Counted from the stretch's first letter, positions 46,744 to 57,550 are shown. The stretch is 64,000 nt of DNA from Desulfovibrio sp. TomC (GCF_000801335.2 NZ_JSEH01000025.1:1-64000); one strand, 5' to 3'. The notes: generated by a model not told the origin, from the letters alone. A program made the numbers and translations.

Positions 46744-48222
46744 TTAAGAGACGGGAATGGCCTGTCGATGGGACGGCACCGGACCAAGAGGCTGGGCTGG
46801 CGCAGACGGGATGGGCTGGGCCGGAGTCCCCTGCACCGGTTGGGCCGGAGTCCCTTGCAGCGGCTGGGCCGGAGCAGCCGGGGCCGGATTCGGGGAATAG
46901 GACTGCTCCGTTTCCGGGGCCGGATTCTCCAGGGCTTTCTGGCGGATGGCGTTCAAGCGCTGACGGAACCCTTCGGGATCAAGCAACACCGGACCGGTCA
47001 CCGAGGGCCGGAACAAATACATGGCGACGTGGGCTTTGCCGTCGGGCGAGTAGGTCAGCGGAGCCATGCTGAAATCCATGCCCGTGGTGGCCTGGGCCAG
47101 ACGGGAGCTGACTTCCTGGGGCGGCGAGCCCTGGGGCAACCGGCCAAGGCGGGCGGCCATGCGGGCAAAATCGAAGCCAACGGCTTCCCACATGTCGGGA
47201 TGTTCATCGCCGGCGGCGCGCATGGCGGTCACGAGTTGCTGGGTGGCCTGTCCCTGATTCTCCGGCCACCAGGCCCCGGGGCACACGGCCAGGCGGTAGT
47301 TCTGGATATTGATCTGGCTCTTGTTGGCCGCGGCCCGGTACAGGGCCTCGGTCCACAGCTGCGGCCCAAGGATGAGCAGGTCCTCGACCTTGTTGCTGAA
47401 GATGGCCGGCAGCACCTTGTCGGCCCTGGCCCATTCGTCGGGTATGAACACGGCGCCGAAGCCCGGACGGCCGCCGCCGGTGCGCAGCATGTCCGCGACA
47501 GTGGCTTGCCAGCCGGCCGGTTCCTGGGGGTTGTACACGCCGGTGGCCGTGATCTGGGCCCCGAGCTTGGAGGCGGCCACGGCAAAGGCGTCGCCCATGG
47601 TCTGGCCGTAGCGGTCGCCGGGGCGCAGGATGGCAAACTGGTTGATGCCGTAATCGCTGGCGGACAGGCGCAGCAGGGCGTCGATCTCGTCTTCGGCGCT
47701 GGGGAAAAAGCGCCAGGCGTCAACACCTTCCCGGGCTTCGCCCAGAGACGGCATGAAGGCCAGGAAGACCCGGGTCTGGAGCATGCCGGCGGTTTCGAGT
47801 TCCTTAAGCGTCAGCCGGTGCATGGGGCCGCCGACAACAGTGATTTCGGGGGGGAGGTTGCGCACGGCCTCGACCCAGCCCGGCTGGGTGGCGTCGATGA
47901 TATGGACGTCAAGCGGCGTGCCGGCCTTGGCCAGGTTATCCTGGGCGGCCTGGATGCCTTTTTGGACCCGTCCGCCGAATTCTCGAAACGGTCCGCCAAG
48001 CGGCAGCAGCACAGCCACGGAGTTGACGTAGGCGGGCTTGGGCGGCGGCGTTGGCTCGGGCTGGACGACAGCGACCGGCGGCGTTGGCGGCGCCGGCGGC
48101 TCGGCCTGTTGGGAGCCGGAGAACATCCCGGCGCAACCGGACAGGGCGACAAGGAGGCTGCATACGAGAAGACGCGCCAGAAGGCGTGGGAGCAAGCGAT
48201 TTTTTTTGATTGTGGCGTGCAT
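46744..48222 (-). CDS. LpoA-type periplasmic lipoprotein
   Basis: The protein has about 492 residues. After the hydrophobic N-terminus comes the lipobox LSGC, then a Pro-rich linker of about 30 residues. A type I periplasmic-binding fold follows (PBP activator domain, VNSVAVLLPLGGPFREFG). The final 50 residues are made of PAQP-containing short repeats. LpoA proteins activate penicillin-binding proteins in peptidoglycan growth. The ATG at 48222 gives the normal signal peptide. Confidence 0.85.
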   Translation of the reverse strand: MHATIKKNRLLPRLLARLLVCSLLVALSGCAGMFSGSQQAEPPAPPTPPVAVVQPEPTPPPKPAYVNSVAVLLPLGGPFREFGGRVQKGIQAAQDNLAKAGTPLDVHIIDATQPGWVEAVRNLPPEITVVGGPMHRLTLKELETAGMLQTRVFLAFMPSLGEAREGVDAWRFFPSAEDEIDALLRLSASDYGINQFAILRPGDRYGQTMGDAFAVAASKLGAQITATGVYNPQEPAGWQATVADMLRTGGGRPGFGAVFIPDEWARADKVLPAIFSNKVEDLLILGPQLWTEALYRAAANKSQINIQNYRLAVCPGAWWPENQGQATQQLVTAMRAAGDEHPDMWEAVGFDFARMAARLGRLPQGSPPQEVSSRLAQATTGMDFSMAPLTYSPDGKAHVAMYLFRPSVTGPVLLDPEGFRQRLNAIRQKALENPAPETEQSYSPNPAPAAPAQPLQGTPAQPVQGTPAQPIPSAPAQPLGPVPSHRQAIPVS

Positions 48223-48273
48223 GGGCGAACCGGGGTTTGGCGGCCGGGCCGTCGTGTCCAAAGGGCATGAAAA

Positions 48274-48307
48274 AAGCCCGACCCGTCCAAGGGGACGGGT
48301 CAGGCTT
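48274..48307 (-). terminator. Terminator of the dnaK operon
   Basis: AAGCCCGACCCGTCC (plus strand) pairs with GGACGGGTCAGGCTT with one G-T pair, loop AAGG. On the minus strand a run of T follows. It lies about 50 bases after the dnaK stop. Confidence 0.9.
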
Positions 48308-48356
48308 CTCGTTACGCGCAATGGGACGCGAAGGCAAGTCCGCGCCGGGATGCCCG

Positions 48357-50264
<1,908 letters not shown>

Positions 50265-50384
50265 AACAGCCTTTCCTCCTTGAATTTCATGTATGATATT
50301 GCGCCGCTAGGCGAATGTTTTGGCTGGACTGCGAAAATATAAGGCCCGATTTGCCTGAGTAAAGGGGCTATTTGAAAAAACGTT

Positions 50385-50915
50385 TCATTGCGCTTTGTTG
50401 ACCATGACCTTGGCCGGGCGCAACAAGCGGCCGCGCAGCATGTAGCCGCGTTGGACCACCTGGGCCACGGCATCGTCGGGCAGTCCGGCGACGGTGGCGA
50501 CGCCGAGGGCCTCGTGGGATTCGGGATTAAACGGCTCGCCGGCCGTGCCGAATTCCGTCACGCCGTGTCGGGCCAGGATATCGACGAACGCCTTTCGGGT
50601 CATATCCACCCCGACCATGAAGTCCTTGCAGACTTCGCTGGTGCGGCCGTGGGCCAGGGCCAGATCGAGGTGGTCGAGGACGGGGAGCAGTTCCGAAACC
50701 AGGCTCTCGGTGGCGTATTTCTGGAACTCTTCCTTTTCCTTGATGAGCCGCTTCTTGAGATTTTCCGTTTCAGCGAAGGCGCGCAGGCGCTTGTCGGCCT
50801 CGGCGGCAAGTTCGGCGCGCAGGCGTTCGATGGCTTCCTCCGGGCTGGCCGGGGCAGCCTCGGCCGGGGTTTCGGACGCGGTTTCGGTGTCGGGCAGTTT
50901 TTCCTCAGGGACCAT
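50385..50915 (-). CDS. grpE: Nucleotide exchange factor GrpE
   Basis: The protein has about 176 residues: an acidic coiled-coil N-terminus, then a core ending GYMLRGRLLRPAKVMVNK as in GrpE. It speeds ADP release from DnaK. The ATG at 50915 follows GGAGG. It is between hrcA and dnaK. Confidence 0.96.
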   Translation of the reverse strand: MVPEEKLPDTETASETPAEAAPASPEEAIERLRAELAAEADKRLRAFAETENLKKRLIKEKEEFQKYATESLVSELLPVLDHLDLALAHGRTSEVCKDFMVGVDMTRKAFVDILARHGVTEFGTAGEPFNPESHEALGVATVAGLPDDAVAQVVQRGYMLRGRLLRPAKVMVNKAQ

Positions 50916-50991
50916 GATTCCTCCACAACGAGCGTTTGGGCGCAACAAAAGGCCGGCCTGCGCCGGGGCGTCGCGACGCGGATGGTGCTTG

Positions 50992-52029
50992 TTAAAAATG
51001 CCGGTCGAGCAGCCGGGTCAGGGTGCTGGCGGTGTAGTTCACCACCGGCACAAGCTTGGCGTAATCCATGCGCCGGGGACCGATAAGGCCGATGGCCCCC
51101 AAGGTGCGCGAACCTGTGCCGTAGGGGGCGGTGATGACCCCCAGTTCGGACAGGGCAGCCTGATCCGACTCGTCGCCGATTATGATGACCGTTTTAAGAC
51201 CGTTTACGGTTTTGTCCAGCAGATCGAGCAGAATGGTGCGTTCTTCAAGGACGCGCATGAGTTCGCGCATGTGCTCGGCGTCGGTGAATTCGGGCTGGGA
51301 CAGGATATTGGGCGTCCCGTCCACAATGACTTCGCTGGCCGGGGCGCGTTCCTGCTCAAAGGCCGAGCGGGCCATGGTCAGGGCGCGCAGGCACAGGGCA
51401 TTGAGCGAACGCCGGGCCTCGTCCATCTCGCGCACGATGCGGGTGCGGACTTCGTCCAGGGTCCGGTCGGTGAACAGATGGTTCAAATAATTGGAGCAGG
51501 CCACGAGATCGTCGGGCGTGACATCCGGCGCGGTCTCGATGACGCGCTTTCGCACCAGACCGCCCTGGAGCACCAACAGCACCATGACCAGCCCGGGATT
51601 GAGCAGGGAGAAATCGATGCGCTTAAACCGCGCTCCGGCCGGGTTGGGGGCAATGACCATGGACACCTGGAGCGACAGGCCGGACAGCAGGCGCGAGGCC
51701 TGGCGCAGGACGTCGTCGAGTTCGAGGCCGGCCAGGGTCAGGTTGTCGATAATGCGCCGCTTCTGGTCGTCGCCGAGCGGCGACAGGCGCATGACCTGGT
51801 CGAGATAGAGGCGAAAGGCCTTGGCCGTGGGGATGCGTCCGGCCGAGGTATGGGGCTGTTCCAGATAGCCGGTCTCGGTGAGGTCGGCCATGATGTTGCG
51901 GATGGAGGCGGCCGACAAGCCCAGAGAACTGAGCTTGGACACGACCCTGGAGCCAACGGGAGCGGCCGAAGTGATATACGCTTCGATGATGGTGGTCAGG
52001 ACTTCCCGTTCGCGTTCGGCAAGAGGCAT
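50992..52029 (-). CDS. hrcA: Heat-inducible transcription repressor HrcA
   Basis: The protein has about 345 residues. The winged helix at the N-terminus (SSLGLSAASIRNIMADL and TSAGRIPT) and the C-terminal FDxxxx domain match HrcA. It binds CIRCE operators to repress heat-shock genes until folding demand falls. A perfect-arm CIRCE is 14 bases before the ATG, so it is self-controlled. Confidence 0.97.
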   Translation of the reverse strand: MPLAEREREVLTTIIEAYITSAAPVGSRVVSKLSSLGLSAASIRNIMADLTETGYLEQPHTSAGRIPTAKAFRLYLDQVMRLSPLGDDQKRRIIDNLTLAGLELDDVLRQASRLLSGLSLQVSMVIAPNPAGARFKRIDFSLLNPGLVMVLLVLQGGLVRKRVIETAPDVTPDDLVACSNYLNHLFTDRTLDEVRTRIVREMDEARRSLNALCLRALTMARSAFEQERAPASEVIVDGTPNILSQPEFTDAEHMRELMRVLEERTILLDLLDKTVNGLKTVIIIGDESDQAALSELGVITAPYGTGSRTLGAIGLIGPRRMDYAKLVPVVNYTASTLTRLLDRHF

Positions 52030-52042
52030 GGCGTTTCCCTGT

Positions 52043-52069
52043 TTGGCACTCGTCGCATTCGAGTGCCAA
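52043..52069 (-). promoter_or_regulatory. CIRCE operator
   Basis: TTGGCACTC, 9 bases, GAGTGCCAA. The arms are perfectly complementary. The consensus is TTAGCACTC with GAGTGCTAA, so one base per arm differs in a paired way. It controls hrcA-grpE-dnaK. Confidence 0.95.
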
Positions 52070-52175
52070 ACGGGTAACAACCGAAGGGGGGCGTGTCAAG
52101 GGAGAGGCGGAGAAATGAGTGCTATCGCACGGAAATACTATCCGATTTTTAAAACGCCCTCTTGCCGGGCCGGGG

Positions 52176-52538
52176 TCAGTCCTGGCCGGGCAGCAGACCG
52201 GCCGGATCGGGGTGGATTTCGTCGCGGCCGGTGCGCAGCACGGAATCCAGCTCAGCCCACAGGGCGGCGTGCGCTTTGCGAGCGACATCTTCAGCCGGGC
52301 GGGTGTCGTGCATAAGCGGCGAGGCCTGGACCACCCGGCGCAGTTCGGACAGTCCCTCCCGGGCCGTCAGCACGGCCGTGGCCGGCAGGGACAACCGGGG
52401 CAGCATCCGGCCCAGATCGGCCAGGGAGGAGGATGTCTCGGCCAGGGCGCGGCGTGACGGCGCGGCATTGGCCAGGACGGCATAATACCCCAGACAGGCC
52501 GTGAACAGGAGTACAACAAGGGACCTGGAAAGACGCAT
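52176..52538 (-). CDS. Small exported protein of unknown function
   Basis: The protein has about 120 residues. A signal peptide (RLSRSLVVLLFTACLGYYA) ends near residue 26 at ANA. The rest is helical and charged and ends GLLPGQD. The ATG at 52538 follows GGAG. It has no recognised family. It lies on the same strand upstream of hrcA. Confidence 0.6.
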   Translation of the reverse strand: MRLSRSLVVLLFTACLGYYAVLANAAPSRRALAETSSSLADLGRMLPRLSLPATAVLTAREGLSELRRVVQASPLMHDTRPAEDVARKAHAALWAELDSVLRTGRDEIHPDPAGLLPGQD

Positions 52539-52616
52539 GGGAACTCCGTTATGTATGAACAGGCGACAACGCCGGTTCGGGAATGGCATGGGCGGCCGAA
52601 GATCGGCTAAAGTCAT

Positions 52617-52629
52617 ATCATCTGACGAT
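52617..52629. promoter_or_regulatory. Operator-like site 1 for the GntR/FCD regulator
   Basis: ATCATCTGACGAT at this position is nearly identical to two other sites around the regulator gene, at 52889-52901 and 53624-53636. Confidence 0.5.
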
Positions 52630-52812
52630 TATGAACAAAGCAAAAAACAGCGTTTTGAGGCCGCTGCGGGCCTCGGTTGACCGGAATGGCGGTAGGCGTC
52701 AGAAATTCCTTGCGTATTTTCACGAGGTCTCTTCCTGGCTCCAGCCTTTTCCCGTCTTTTCCGGCGCAATGTTCGTGCAGTGACCGGGCAACGCGCCAAG
52801 GCCAAACAAACA

Positions 52813-52866
52813 AACCCCAGGTGGGTTTCCAAAGGGGTCTACCCCTTTGGCCGCCGGAGGTTCTTC
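52813..52866 (-). repeat. GC-rich hairpin repeat, copy J
   Basis: On the minus strand CCTCCGGCGGCC is followed by a CCAAAGGGG with CCCCTTTGG stem and by GGAAACCCACCTGGGG, a tail shared with copy K. Confidence 0.82.
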
Positions 52867-52888
52867 TACCCGCATCGCATTCCAGCAT

Positions 52889-52901
52889 ATCATCTGATGA
52901 T
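52889..52901. promoter_or_regulatory. Operator-like site 2 for the GntR/FCD regulator
   Basis: ATCATCTGATGAT is a near-palindrome (ATCAT, CTG, ATGAT) 29 bases after the regulator stop. Confidence 0.5.
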
Positions 52902-52929
52902 TGTCAGCCATGAAAAACAGTGTTGCCAC

Positions 52930-53625
52930 TTATTTCTCCAGGGCCGTGATATCGCTGGTGAAGTGGTCGATGCCGTCCATGGCGAAGCGGGCGGCGGCGT
53001 CTGCATCCTGATTGGTGATGGCGTCGAGCAGACCGTTGTGGATATGGTCCTGGTAGCGGTTGACGCCGACGTCGGCGATCAGGTGATCGAGAAAATCCTG
53101 GAAAACCATGCAGAAGCTGCGGTAAAGATCAGCCAGCAGGCTGTTGCCGCTGGCTGCGGCCACGGCGGAATGAAAGGCGATGTCGGCCGCCACATAGCCA
53201 TGGGTGTCGCTGGCGGCCACGGCGGCTTTCTTGCGGACCAGGCAGTCGCGCATGGTGTCGAGGTCGGTCTCGGTGCGGTTGGCGGCGGCCAGTCTGGCCG
53301 TCTCCACTTCGATAATGCGGCGCACTTCGCGAATTTCCCGGGCGGTTGCCCGGCGCAGGCGGTATTCCAGGGGCTCCTTGCCCGAGGAGCCGCGCAGCAC
53401 GTAGGTGCCGTCGCCCTGGCGCACTTCAAGCAACCCGGCGCTGACCAGCACGCGGATGGCCTCGCGCACGGTGGAACGGCCGACGCCAAGCTGGGTCATG
53501 AGGGTCGGTTCGGTGGGAATCTTGGTCCCCGGCGCAAAGACCCCCAGGGAGATTTTTTCCTGGATCTGCTGGATGACGAGGTCGCAGAGTTTCCGCGAGC
53601 GCACGGGACTTAAGCGGGAAGGCAT
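52930..53625 (-). CDS. GntR-family transcriptional regulator (FadR/FCD subgroup)
   Basis: The 231-residue protein has a winged helix at residues 10-75 (IPTEPTLMTQLGVGRSTVREAIR) and a helical FCD ligand domain. Such regulators sense organic acids such as lactate, gluconate or dicarboxylates, often with a metal in the pocket. An operator-like site overlaps its start codon, so it probably represses itself. Its target genes are not in view. Confidence 0.93.
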   Translation of the reverse strand: MPSRLSPVRSRKLCDLVIQQIQEKISLGVFAPGTKIPTEPTLMTQLGVGRSTVREAIRVLVSAGLLEVRQGDGTYVLRGSSGKEPLEYRLRRATAREIREVRRIIEVETARLAAANRTETDLDTMRDCLVRKKAAVAASDTHGYVAADIAFHSAVAAASGNSLLADLYRSFCMVFQDFLDHLIADVGVNRYQDHIHNGLLDAITNQDADAAARFAMDGIDHFTSDITALEK

Positions 53626-53636
53626 CGTCTGATGAT
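53624..53636. promoter_or_regulatory. Operator-like site 3 at the regulator start
   Basis: ATCGTCTGATGAT overlaps the ATG of the GntR gene and matches sites 1 and 2 at 12 of 13 bases with site 2. Confidence 0.5.
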
Positions 53637-53937
53637 CTCCTCAATGGCTGTTGGTTTTTAGGACCGCCCCGGGTCGCTGTCAAGAGGGCTGGGACCATTT
53701 TTGCGCGCAAGGCGGCTGGGGGCAAGGGGCACCCTCTTCGTGCTGCGCGGGCTAGAGGGCATCGAAAGCCTGAGGGCGCTGTCAGGCACGTTGGCCGCAG
53801 CCCCCGGCAAAGCGCTTCTGGGTTCGGCCGCCACTGATGTGTTTGCTGGCCGCCGTGGAGGGCGGCCTAGGGAAACGGCCCTGGATTCCCGGGCGTTTTC
53901 CCGGTAGGGTGGAAAAAAACCGATCCAGGAGACAGGC
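53626..53937. other. Gap without a supported gene
   Basis: Beyond the operator-like site at its left edge, I see nothing I can support in this divergent stretch, which should hold promoters for the GntR gene and the Dabb gene. Confidence 0.5.
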
Positions 53938-54246
53938 ATGATCACGCATATTGTTATGTGGACCCTCAAGGACACGGCCGAAGGCCGGGACAAAGCCGCC
54001 AATGCCGCAGAAATGAAGGCCCGGCTCCTGGCGCTGCCGGCCAAGCTGCCCCTCGTGTTGGACATGCGGGTGGCCGAGGGGCAGGAGATTTTCGCGGCCG
54101 TGCCGGCCACGGACCTTGTGCTCTACACCACGTTTAAGACCAAGGAAGACTTGAACGCCTACGCCGTCGATCCCTTGCATCTGGAAGTGGTCGAATTCGT
54201 CAAGAAGGTGGTGGCCGAGCGTCGCGTCGTGGATTTCGAGTCCTAG
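53938..54246 (+). CDS. Dabb-family stress-responsive A/B barrel protein
   Basis: The 102-residue protein starts MITHIVMWTLKD and has the alpha-beta barrel pattern with DLVLYTTFKTKEDLNAY and HLEVVEFVKKV. Dabb proteins are dimeric, often stress-linked or small enzyme-like. The ATG is 5 bases after an AGGAGA site. It stands alone. Confidence 0.9.
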   Translation: MITHIVMWTLKDTAEGRDKAANAAEMKARLLALPAKLPLVLDMRVAEGQEIFAAVPATDLVLYTTFKTKEDLNAYAVDPLHLEVVEFVKKVVAERRVVDFES

Positions 54247-54336
54247 GGCTCGGGGCGTCCCGCAGGGCGCGGGGACGGGCTGGGACCGGCCGGCGTGTTG
54301 CCGCGCTTTGGCCGGGGCAGCGCGGCCGGCCAAAAG

Positions 54337-54374
54337 GAAAAGGGCCAGGGCCGGCGTGCCCCCTGGCCCTTTTC
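54337..54374. terminator. Bidirectional terminator between the Dabb gene and larB
   Basis: GAAAAGGGCCAGGG pairs with CCCTGGCCCTTTTC around a 10-base loop; A and T runs flank it. Confidence 0.9.
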
Positions 54375-54391
54375 TTGTGGCCGTCCCGGCG

Positions 54392-55147
54392 TCAGGCCGG
54401 GAAGAGGTTGTTGATCTTGCAGGCGGCGCAGGCCGCGCCAAAGCCGTTGTCGATGTTGACCACGGTCACCCCGCTGGCGCAGGACGTGAGCATGCCCAGC
54501 AGGGCCGAAAGCCCGGACAGGGATGCGCCGTAGCCAACCGAAGTGGGCACCGCCACAATGGGCTGGGACACCAGTCCGCCGACGACGCTGGCCAACGCGC
54601 CTTCCATGCCGGCCACCACGATGATCACCCGGGCCTGGCGAATCGTATCGAGCCGGTCCAGCAGCCGGTGGATGCCGGCCACGCCCACATCAGAAATGAC
54701 AAAGGCCCGGCTGCCGAGCATCCGGCAGGTCACCCGGGCCTCCTCGGCCACGGGCAGATCGGAGGTGCCGGCGGTAACGATGGCGATTTCCCCTTCCCGA
54801 AACGTGATCTCGCCCTGAACGAGGGTCAGGGTGCGGGCCAATGGATCGTAGTCGGCCTGGGGACAGACGGATTGCACATGTTCGGCCATCTCCGGCGAAA
54901 CGCGGGTGGCCAGGACGTTTGCGTGTTCACGCATGCGCAGGAAGATTTCGCCCACCTGCTGCGGGGTCTTGCCCTCGCCGTAGATCACTTCGGGGAAGCC
55001 GTTTCGGAGGCTCCGGTGCAGGTCGATCCGGCTGTGCCCCAGGTCCAGGCAGGGAAAATCGCGCAACTGCTCCATCCCCTGTTCCACATCCAGGCTGCCG
55101 TCTTTCACGGCGGTCAGCAGTTGCTTTAACGTCTCTTGCGTATCCAT
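54392..55147 (-). CDS. larB: Nickel pincer cofactor biosynthesis protein LarB
   Basis: The protein has about 251 residues. It has an N-terminal helix part, LDLGHSRIDLHRS, and a PurE-like C-terminal core with VTAGTSDLPVAEEA, GVAGIHRLLD and VAGMEGALASVVGGL. It carboxylates the nicotinate ring of NaAD, the first step toward the Ni-pincer cofactor of lactate racemase and relatives. It is the last gene of larC-larE-larB. The ATG at 55147 is used; longer frames overlap larE. Confidence 0.95.
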   Translation of the reverse strand: MDTQETLKQLLTAVKDGSLDVEQGMEQLRDFPCLDLGHSRIDLHRSLRNGFPEVIYGEGKTPQQVGEIFLRMREHANVLATRVSPEMAEHVQSVCPQADYDPLARTLTLVQGEITFREGEIAIVTAGTSDLPVAEEARVTCRMLGSRAFVISDVGVAGIHRLLDRLDTIRQARVIIVVAGMEGALASVVGGLVSQPIVAVPTSVGYGASLSGLSALLGMLTSCASGVTVVNIDNGFGAACAACKINNLFPA

Positions 55148-55167
55148 GCTCTTCTCTTGCTTTACGC

Positions 55168-55977
55168 CTACGAGGCGGGTTCGTTCAAGCTGCCCATGCG
55201 GTAGCCGGCCAGATCCACGGCCACGTAGCGGTAGCCGAGCGCTGTCAATCGGGCCTGTATGCCGTGCTGCCGGTCGGCTTCGATCACTACGGCCACCTGG
55301 TCGCGGGGCACTTCGATGCGGGCGAGGTCGCCGTGGCTGCGAAGCCGTACGGCCGTGAACCCCAACTCCCGTAGAAAACCTTCGGCCTGATCGATGCGCC
55401 GCAGTTCGGCCTCTTCGATGCGTGTGCCGTGGGGCAGGCGCGAGAGCAGGCAGGCCCCGGCCGGCTTGTCCCAGGCCAGACCCTGGACCCGGGACAGGTC
55501 CCGGATGTCCTGTTTGGTCAGGCCCGCGGCCAGCAGGGGGCTTAGGATGCCCAGTTCGCCCAGGGCCTTGCGGCCCGGACGGTAGTCGTCCAGATCGTCC
55601 AGATTGGTGCCGTCCAGGACGTAGGGGATGCCCTCGGCCCTGGCCACGGCCGTAAGGCGCGTAAAGAGGCTGAGCTTGCACAGGTAGCAACGCTCCGGCG
55701 GATTGTTGCGTATGGCCTCGGGAAAAGGGACGTTCAGCAGCAGGTGGCGGGCCTGCATGGTTTGGGCCGTGGTCTTGGCCTCTTCACGCTCGTGTTCGGG
55801 CGTATAGGCGGCGACCACGGTGACGGCCAGGACCTTGTCGGCCAGGGCCTGCCGGGCGGCATGGAGCAAAAGGGTGCTGTCCAGCCCGCCAGAGAACGCG
55901 ATCACGGCTGAGCCCATCTCGCGCAGCGCCTCGAGTAGGGCCTGGTATTTTTGATCGGTGGTCAGGACTAACGACAT
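55168..55977 (-). CDS. larE: Pincer cofactor sulfur-insertion enzyme LarE
   Basis: The protein has about 269 residues. The PP-loop IAFSGGLDSTLLL is followed by CYLC and then, 70 residues on, GACLLSR. The three-cysteine arrangement is that of the LarE group thought to use a 4Fe-4S cluster and not to sacrifice a cysteine as the Lactobacillus enzyme does. It adds sulfur to the cofactor precursor. It follows larC by 11 bases. Confidence 0.94.
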   Translation of the reverse strand: MSLVLTTDQKYQALLEALREMGSAVIAFSGGLDSTLLLHAARQALADKVLAVTVVAAYTPEHEREEAKTTAQTMQARHLLLNVPFPEAIRNNPPERCYLCKLSLFTRLTAVARAEGIPYVLDGTNLDDLDDYRPGRKALGELGILSPLLAAGLTKQDIRDLSRVQGLAWDKPAGACLLSRLPHGTRIEEAELRRIDQAEGFLRELGFTAVRLRSHGDLARIEVPRDQVAVVIEADRQHGIQARLTALGYRYVAVDLAGYRMGSLNEPAS

Positions 55978-55988
55978 GGTGTGCTCCG

Positions 55989-57311
55989 CTATTTCCCGCT
56001 TTTGGCGATGCGGGCGTAGACTTCGGTCAGAGGCAGGTCGTGACGTCTGGCCAGCTCGCGGCAATCTTCCAGCTCCGGCTTGGAGCGCAGCACCTGGCCG
56101 TCTTTCATGGCGTGTTTCATGGTCACGGTCCCAAGCGGGGTGTCCAGGCGCTCAAAGGCGATGGCCAGCACGGTCTTGTCCAGGGGAAAGCTTTTGACGC
56201 CAAGCGTGGTGGTGTGGCGGAAAAGCAGTTCCTTGAAACGCTCCTCATCGGCAACGGAACACAACAGCGACAAACAGGTGGCCGGGCGGTTTTTTTTCAT
56301 CAGGATCGGGATGAAATGCACGTCCATGGCTCCGCTCTCCATGAGGACGTCCATGGCCACGCCAAGCATCTCGGCAGTCATGTCGTCGATGTTGCACTGG
56401 AGCAGGCGGGCCGGCGCAGTCGAACCGGTGGTCGGGGAAGAGGCCGGCCGGGCCAAATGCACCCGCAGGACATTGGGAATGGCCGAGTCCCGGTGGCCGA
56501 TGCCGTAGCCGGTCTTTTCCGTCGCCAGGGCCGGCGTGTCGGTGAATTCGTCGACCAGGGTGGCCAGGATGGCCGCGCCCGTTGGGGTGGTGGTTTCCTG
56601 GGCGACCGCGCCGCGCGTGGTCGGGATGCCGTGCAGGATTTCCACCGTGGCCGGGGCCGGGACCGGGATAAGGCCGTGGGCGCAACGGACAAAGCCGCCC
56701 CCCAACTCCACCGGGGAGGCCCACGCCGCGTCCACGCCCAGCCGGTGGAAGCAGATGGCCGCGCCCACAATGTCCACAATGGAGTCGGTGGCTCCGACTT
56801 CGTGGAAATGGATTTCGTCGATGGTCTTGCCGTGGACCCGGGCTTCCGCCTCGGCCACCCGTCGAAAGATGTCCAGGCTGGTCTGCTTGACCGCCTCGGA
56901 CAAGGTGCTGCCCCGGATGATCGCTTCGATGGCGGCGAGGTTTCGGTTGGGCCCGTGGCTGTGTTCTCCCGGGCCGGCCTCGTGGTGGCCGTGCCCGTGA
57001 TCGTCGTCGGCAGGGTCATGGCTGTGGCCGTGCCGGGAGTCCACGTGGGCATGGTCGTGCCCGTGGCCATGCACATGGGGCTGGCTATGGGCATGGTGGT
57101 GGGCCGGGTCGTTTTTGAGGATCACGTCCACCCGGGTGCCGTGGATGCCGTGGCGCGAATCAGCGGTCACCTGCAGCGCGAATTCATGATCCAGGCCGAG
57201 CTTGGACAGTTCGGTCTGCAAGTACCCGGGTTCGACCCCCAGATCGATCATGGCCGCCAGATGCATGTCGCCGCTTATGCCGGCAAAACAGTCGTAATAG
57301 AGTATGTTCAT
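55989..57311 (-). CDS. larC: Nickel insertion protein LarC (single reading frame)
   Basis: The protein has about 440 residues. It starts MNILYYDCFAGISGDMHLAAMIDLG, and at about residues 70-125 has a His-rich loop (repeated HGHGHDH-type tracts) likely to hold nickel. The core includes EIHFHEVGATDSIVDIVGAA and a C-terminal nickel-insertion domain. In Lactobacillus larC is split by a programmed frameshift; here it is one frame. It is the first gene of the lar set. Confidence 0.95.
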   Translation of the reverse strand: MNILYYDCFAGISGDMHLAAMIDLGVEPGYLQTELSKLGLDHEFALQVTADSRHGIHGTRVDVILKNDPAHHHAHSQPHVHGHGHDHAHVDSRHGHSHDPADDDHGHGHHEAGPGEHSHGPNRNLAAIEAIIRGSTLSEAVKQTSLDIFRRVAEAEARVHGKTIDEIHFHEVGATDSIVDIVGAAICFHRLGVDAAWASPVELGGGFVRCAHGLIPVPAPATVEILHGIPTTRGAVAQETTTPTGAAILATLVDEFTDTPALATEKTGYGIGHRDSAIPNVLRVHLARPASSPTTGSTAPARLLQCNIDDMTAEMLGVAMDVLMESGAMDVHFIPILMKKNRPATCLSLLCSVADEERFKELLFRHTTTLGVKSFPLDKTVLAIAFERLDTPLGTVTMKHAMKDGQVLRSKPELEDCRELARRHDLPLTEVYARIAKSGK

Positions 57312-57550
57312 GGCTTCATGCGCCGAAGCGCCGGGTGTTGGGTTGCTGCCGCCTGGGCGGCGACGAGGGGACAATGGTTGGGCCGAGCATGTGTCGCACC
57401 GGGTGACCGGGCCGGGCCGGTCCGAGTCGGGCGGGTTGCGGCGTTTTGTCCTTTTGGGCGCGGCAGGAACGGTACAGGTTGCCTCAAAGAGAGACAACTC
57501 CCCAGCCTGGAGCTGGCCCGGCCGCACAGGCTGCCGGTGTCTGCCGCTTC

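Larger units (their letters stand above)
52539..52929. other. Non-coding gap with operator-like sites and repeat J
   Basis: The gap holds two similar blocks (about 52611-52657 and 52883-52926). Each has CATATCATCTGA and, shortly after, AAAAACAG near a potential ATG. Repeat copy J lies between them. No complete gene can be supported; it may be the remains of the 5' ends of lost plus-strand genes. Confidence 0.5.

Noticed and set aside
52631-52783. A 50-codon plus-strand frame starting MNKAKNSV
   Set aside because: It has no homolog that I recognise and lacks a good ribosome site; treated as possible remnant DNA, not as a gene.
53701-53907. A 68-codon plus-strand frame before the Dabb gene
   Set aside because: No ribosome site, no family match and odd composition; the Dabb gene has a good start of its own.
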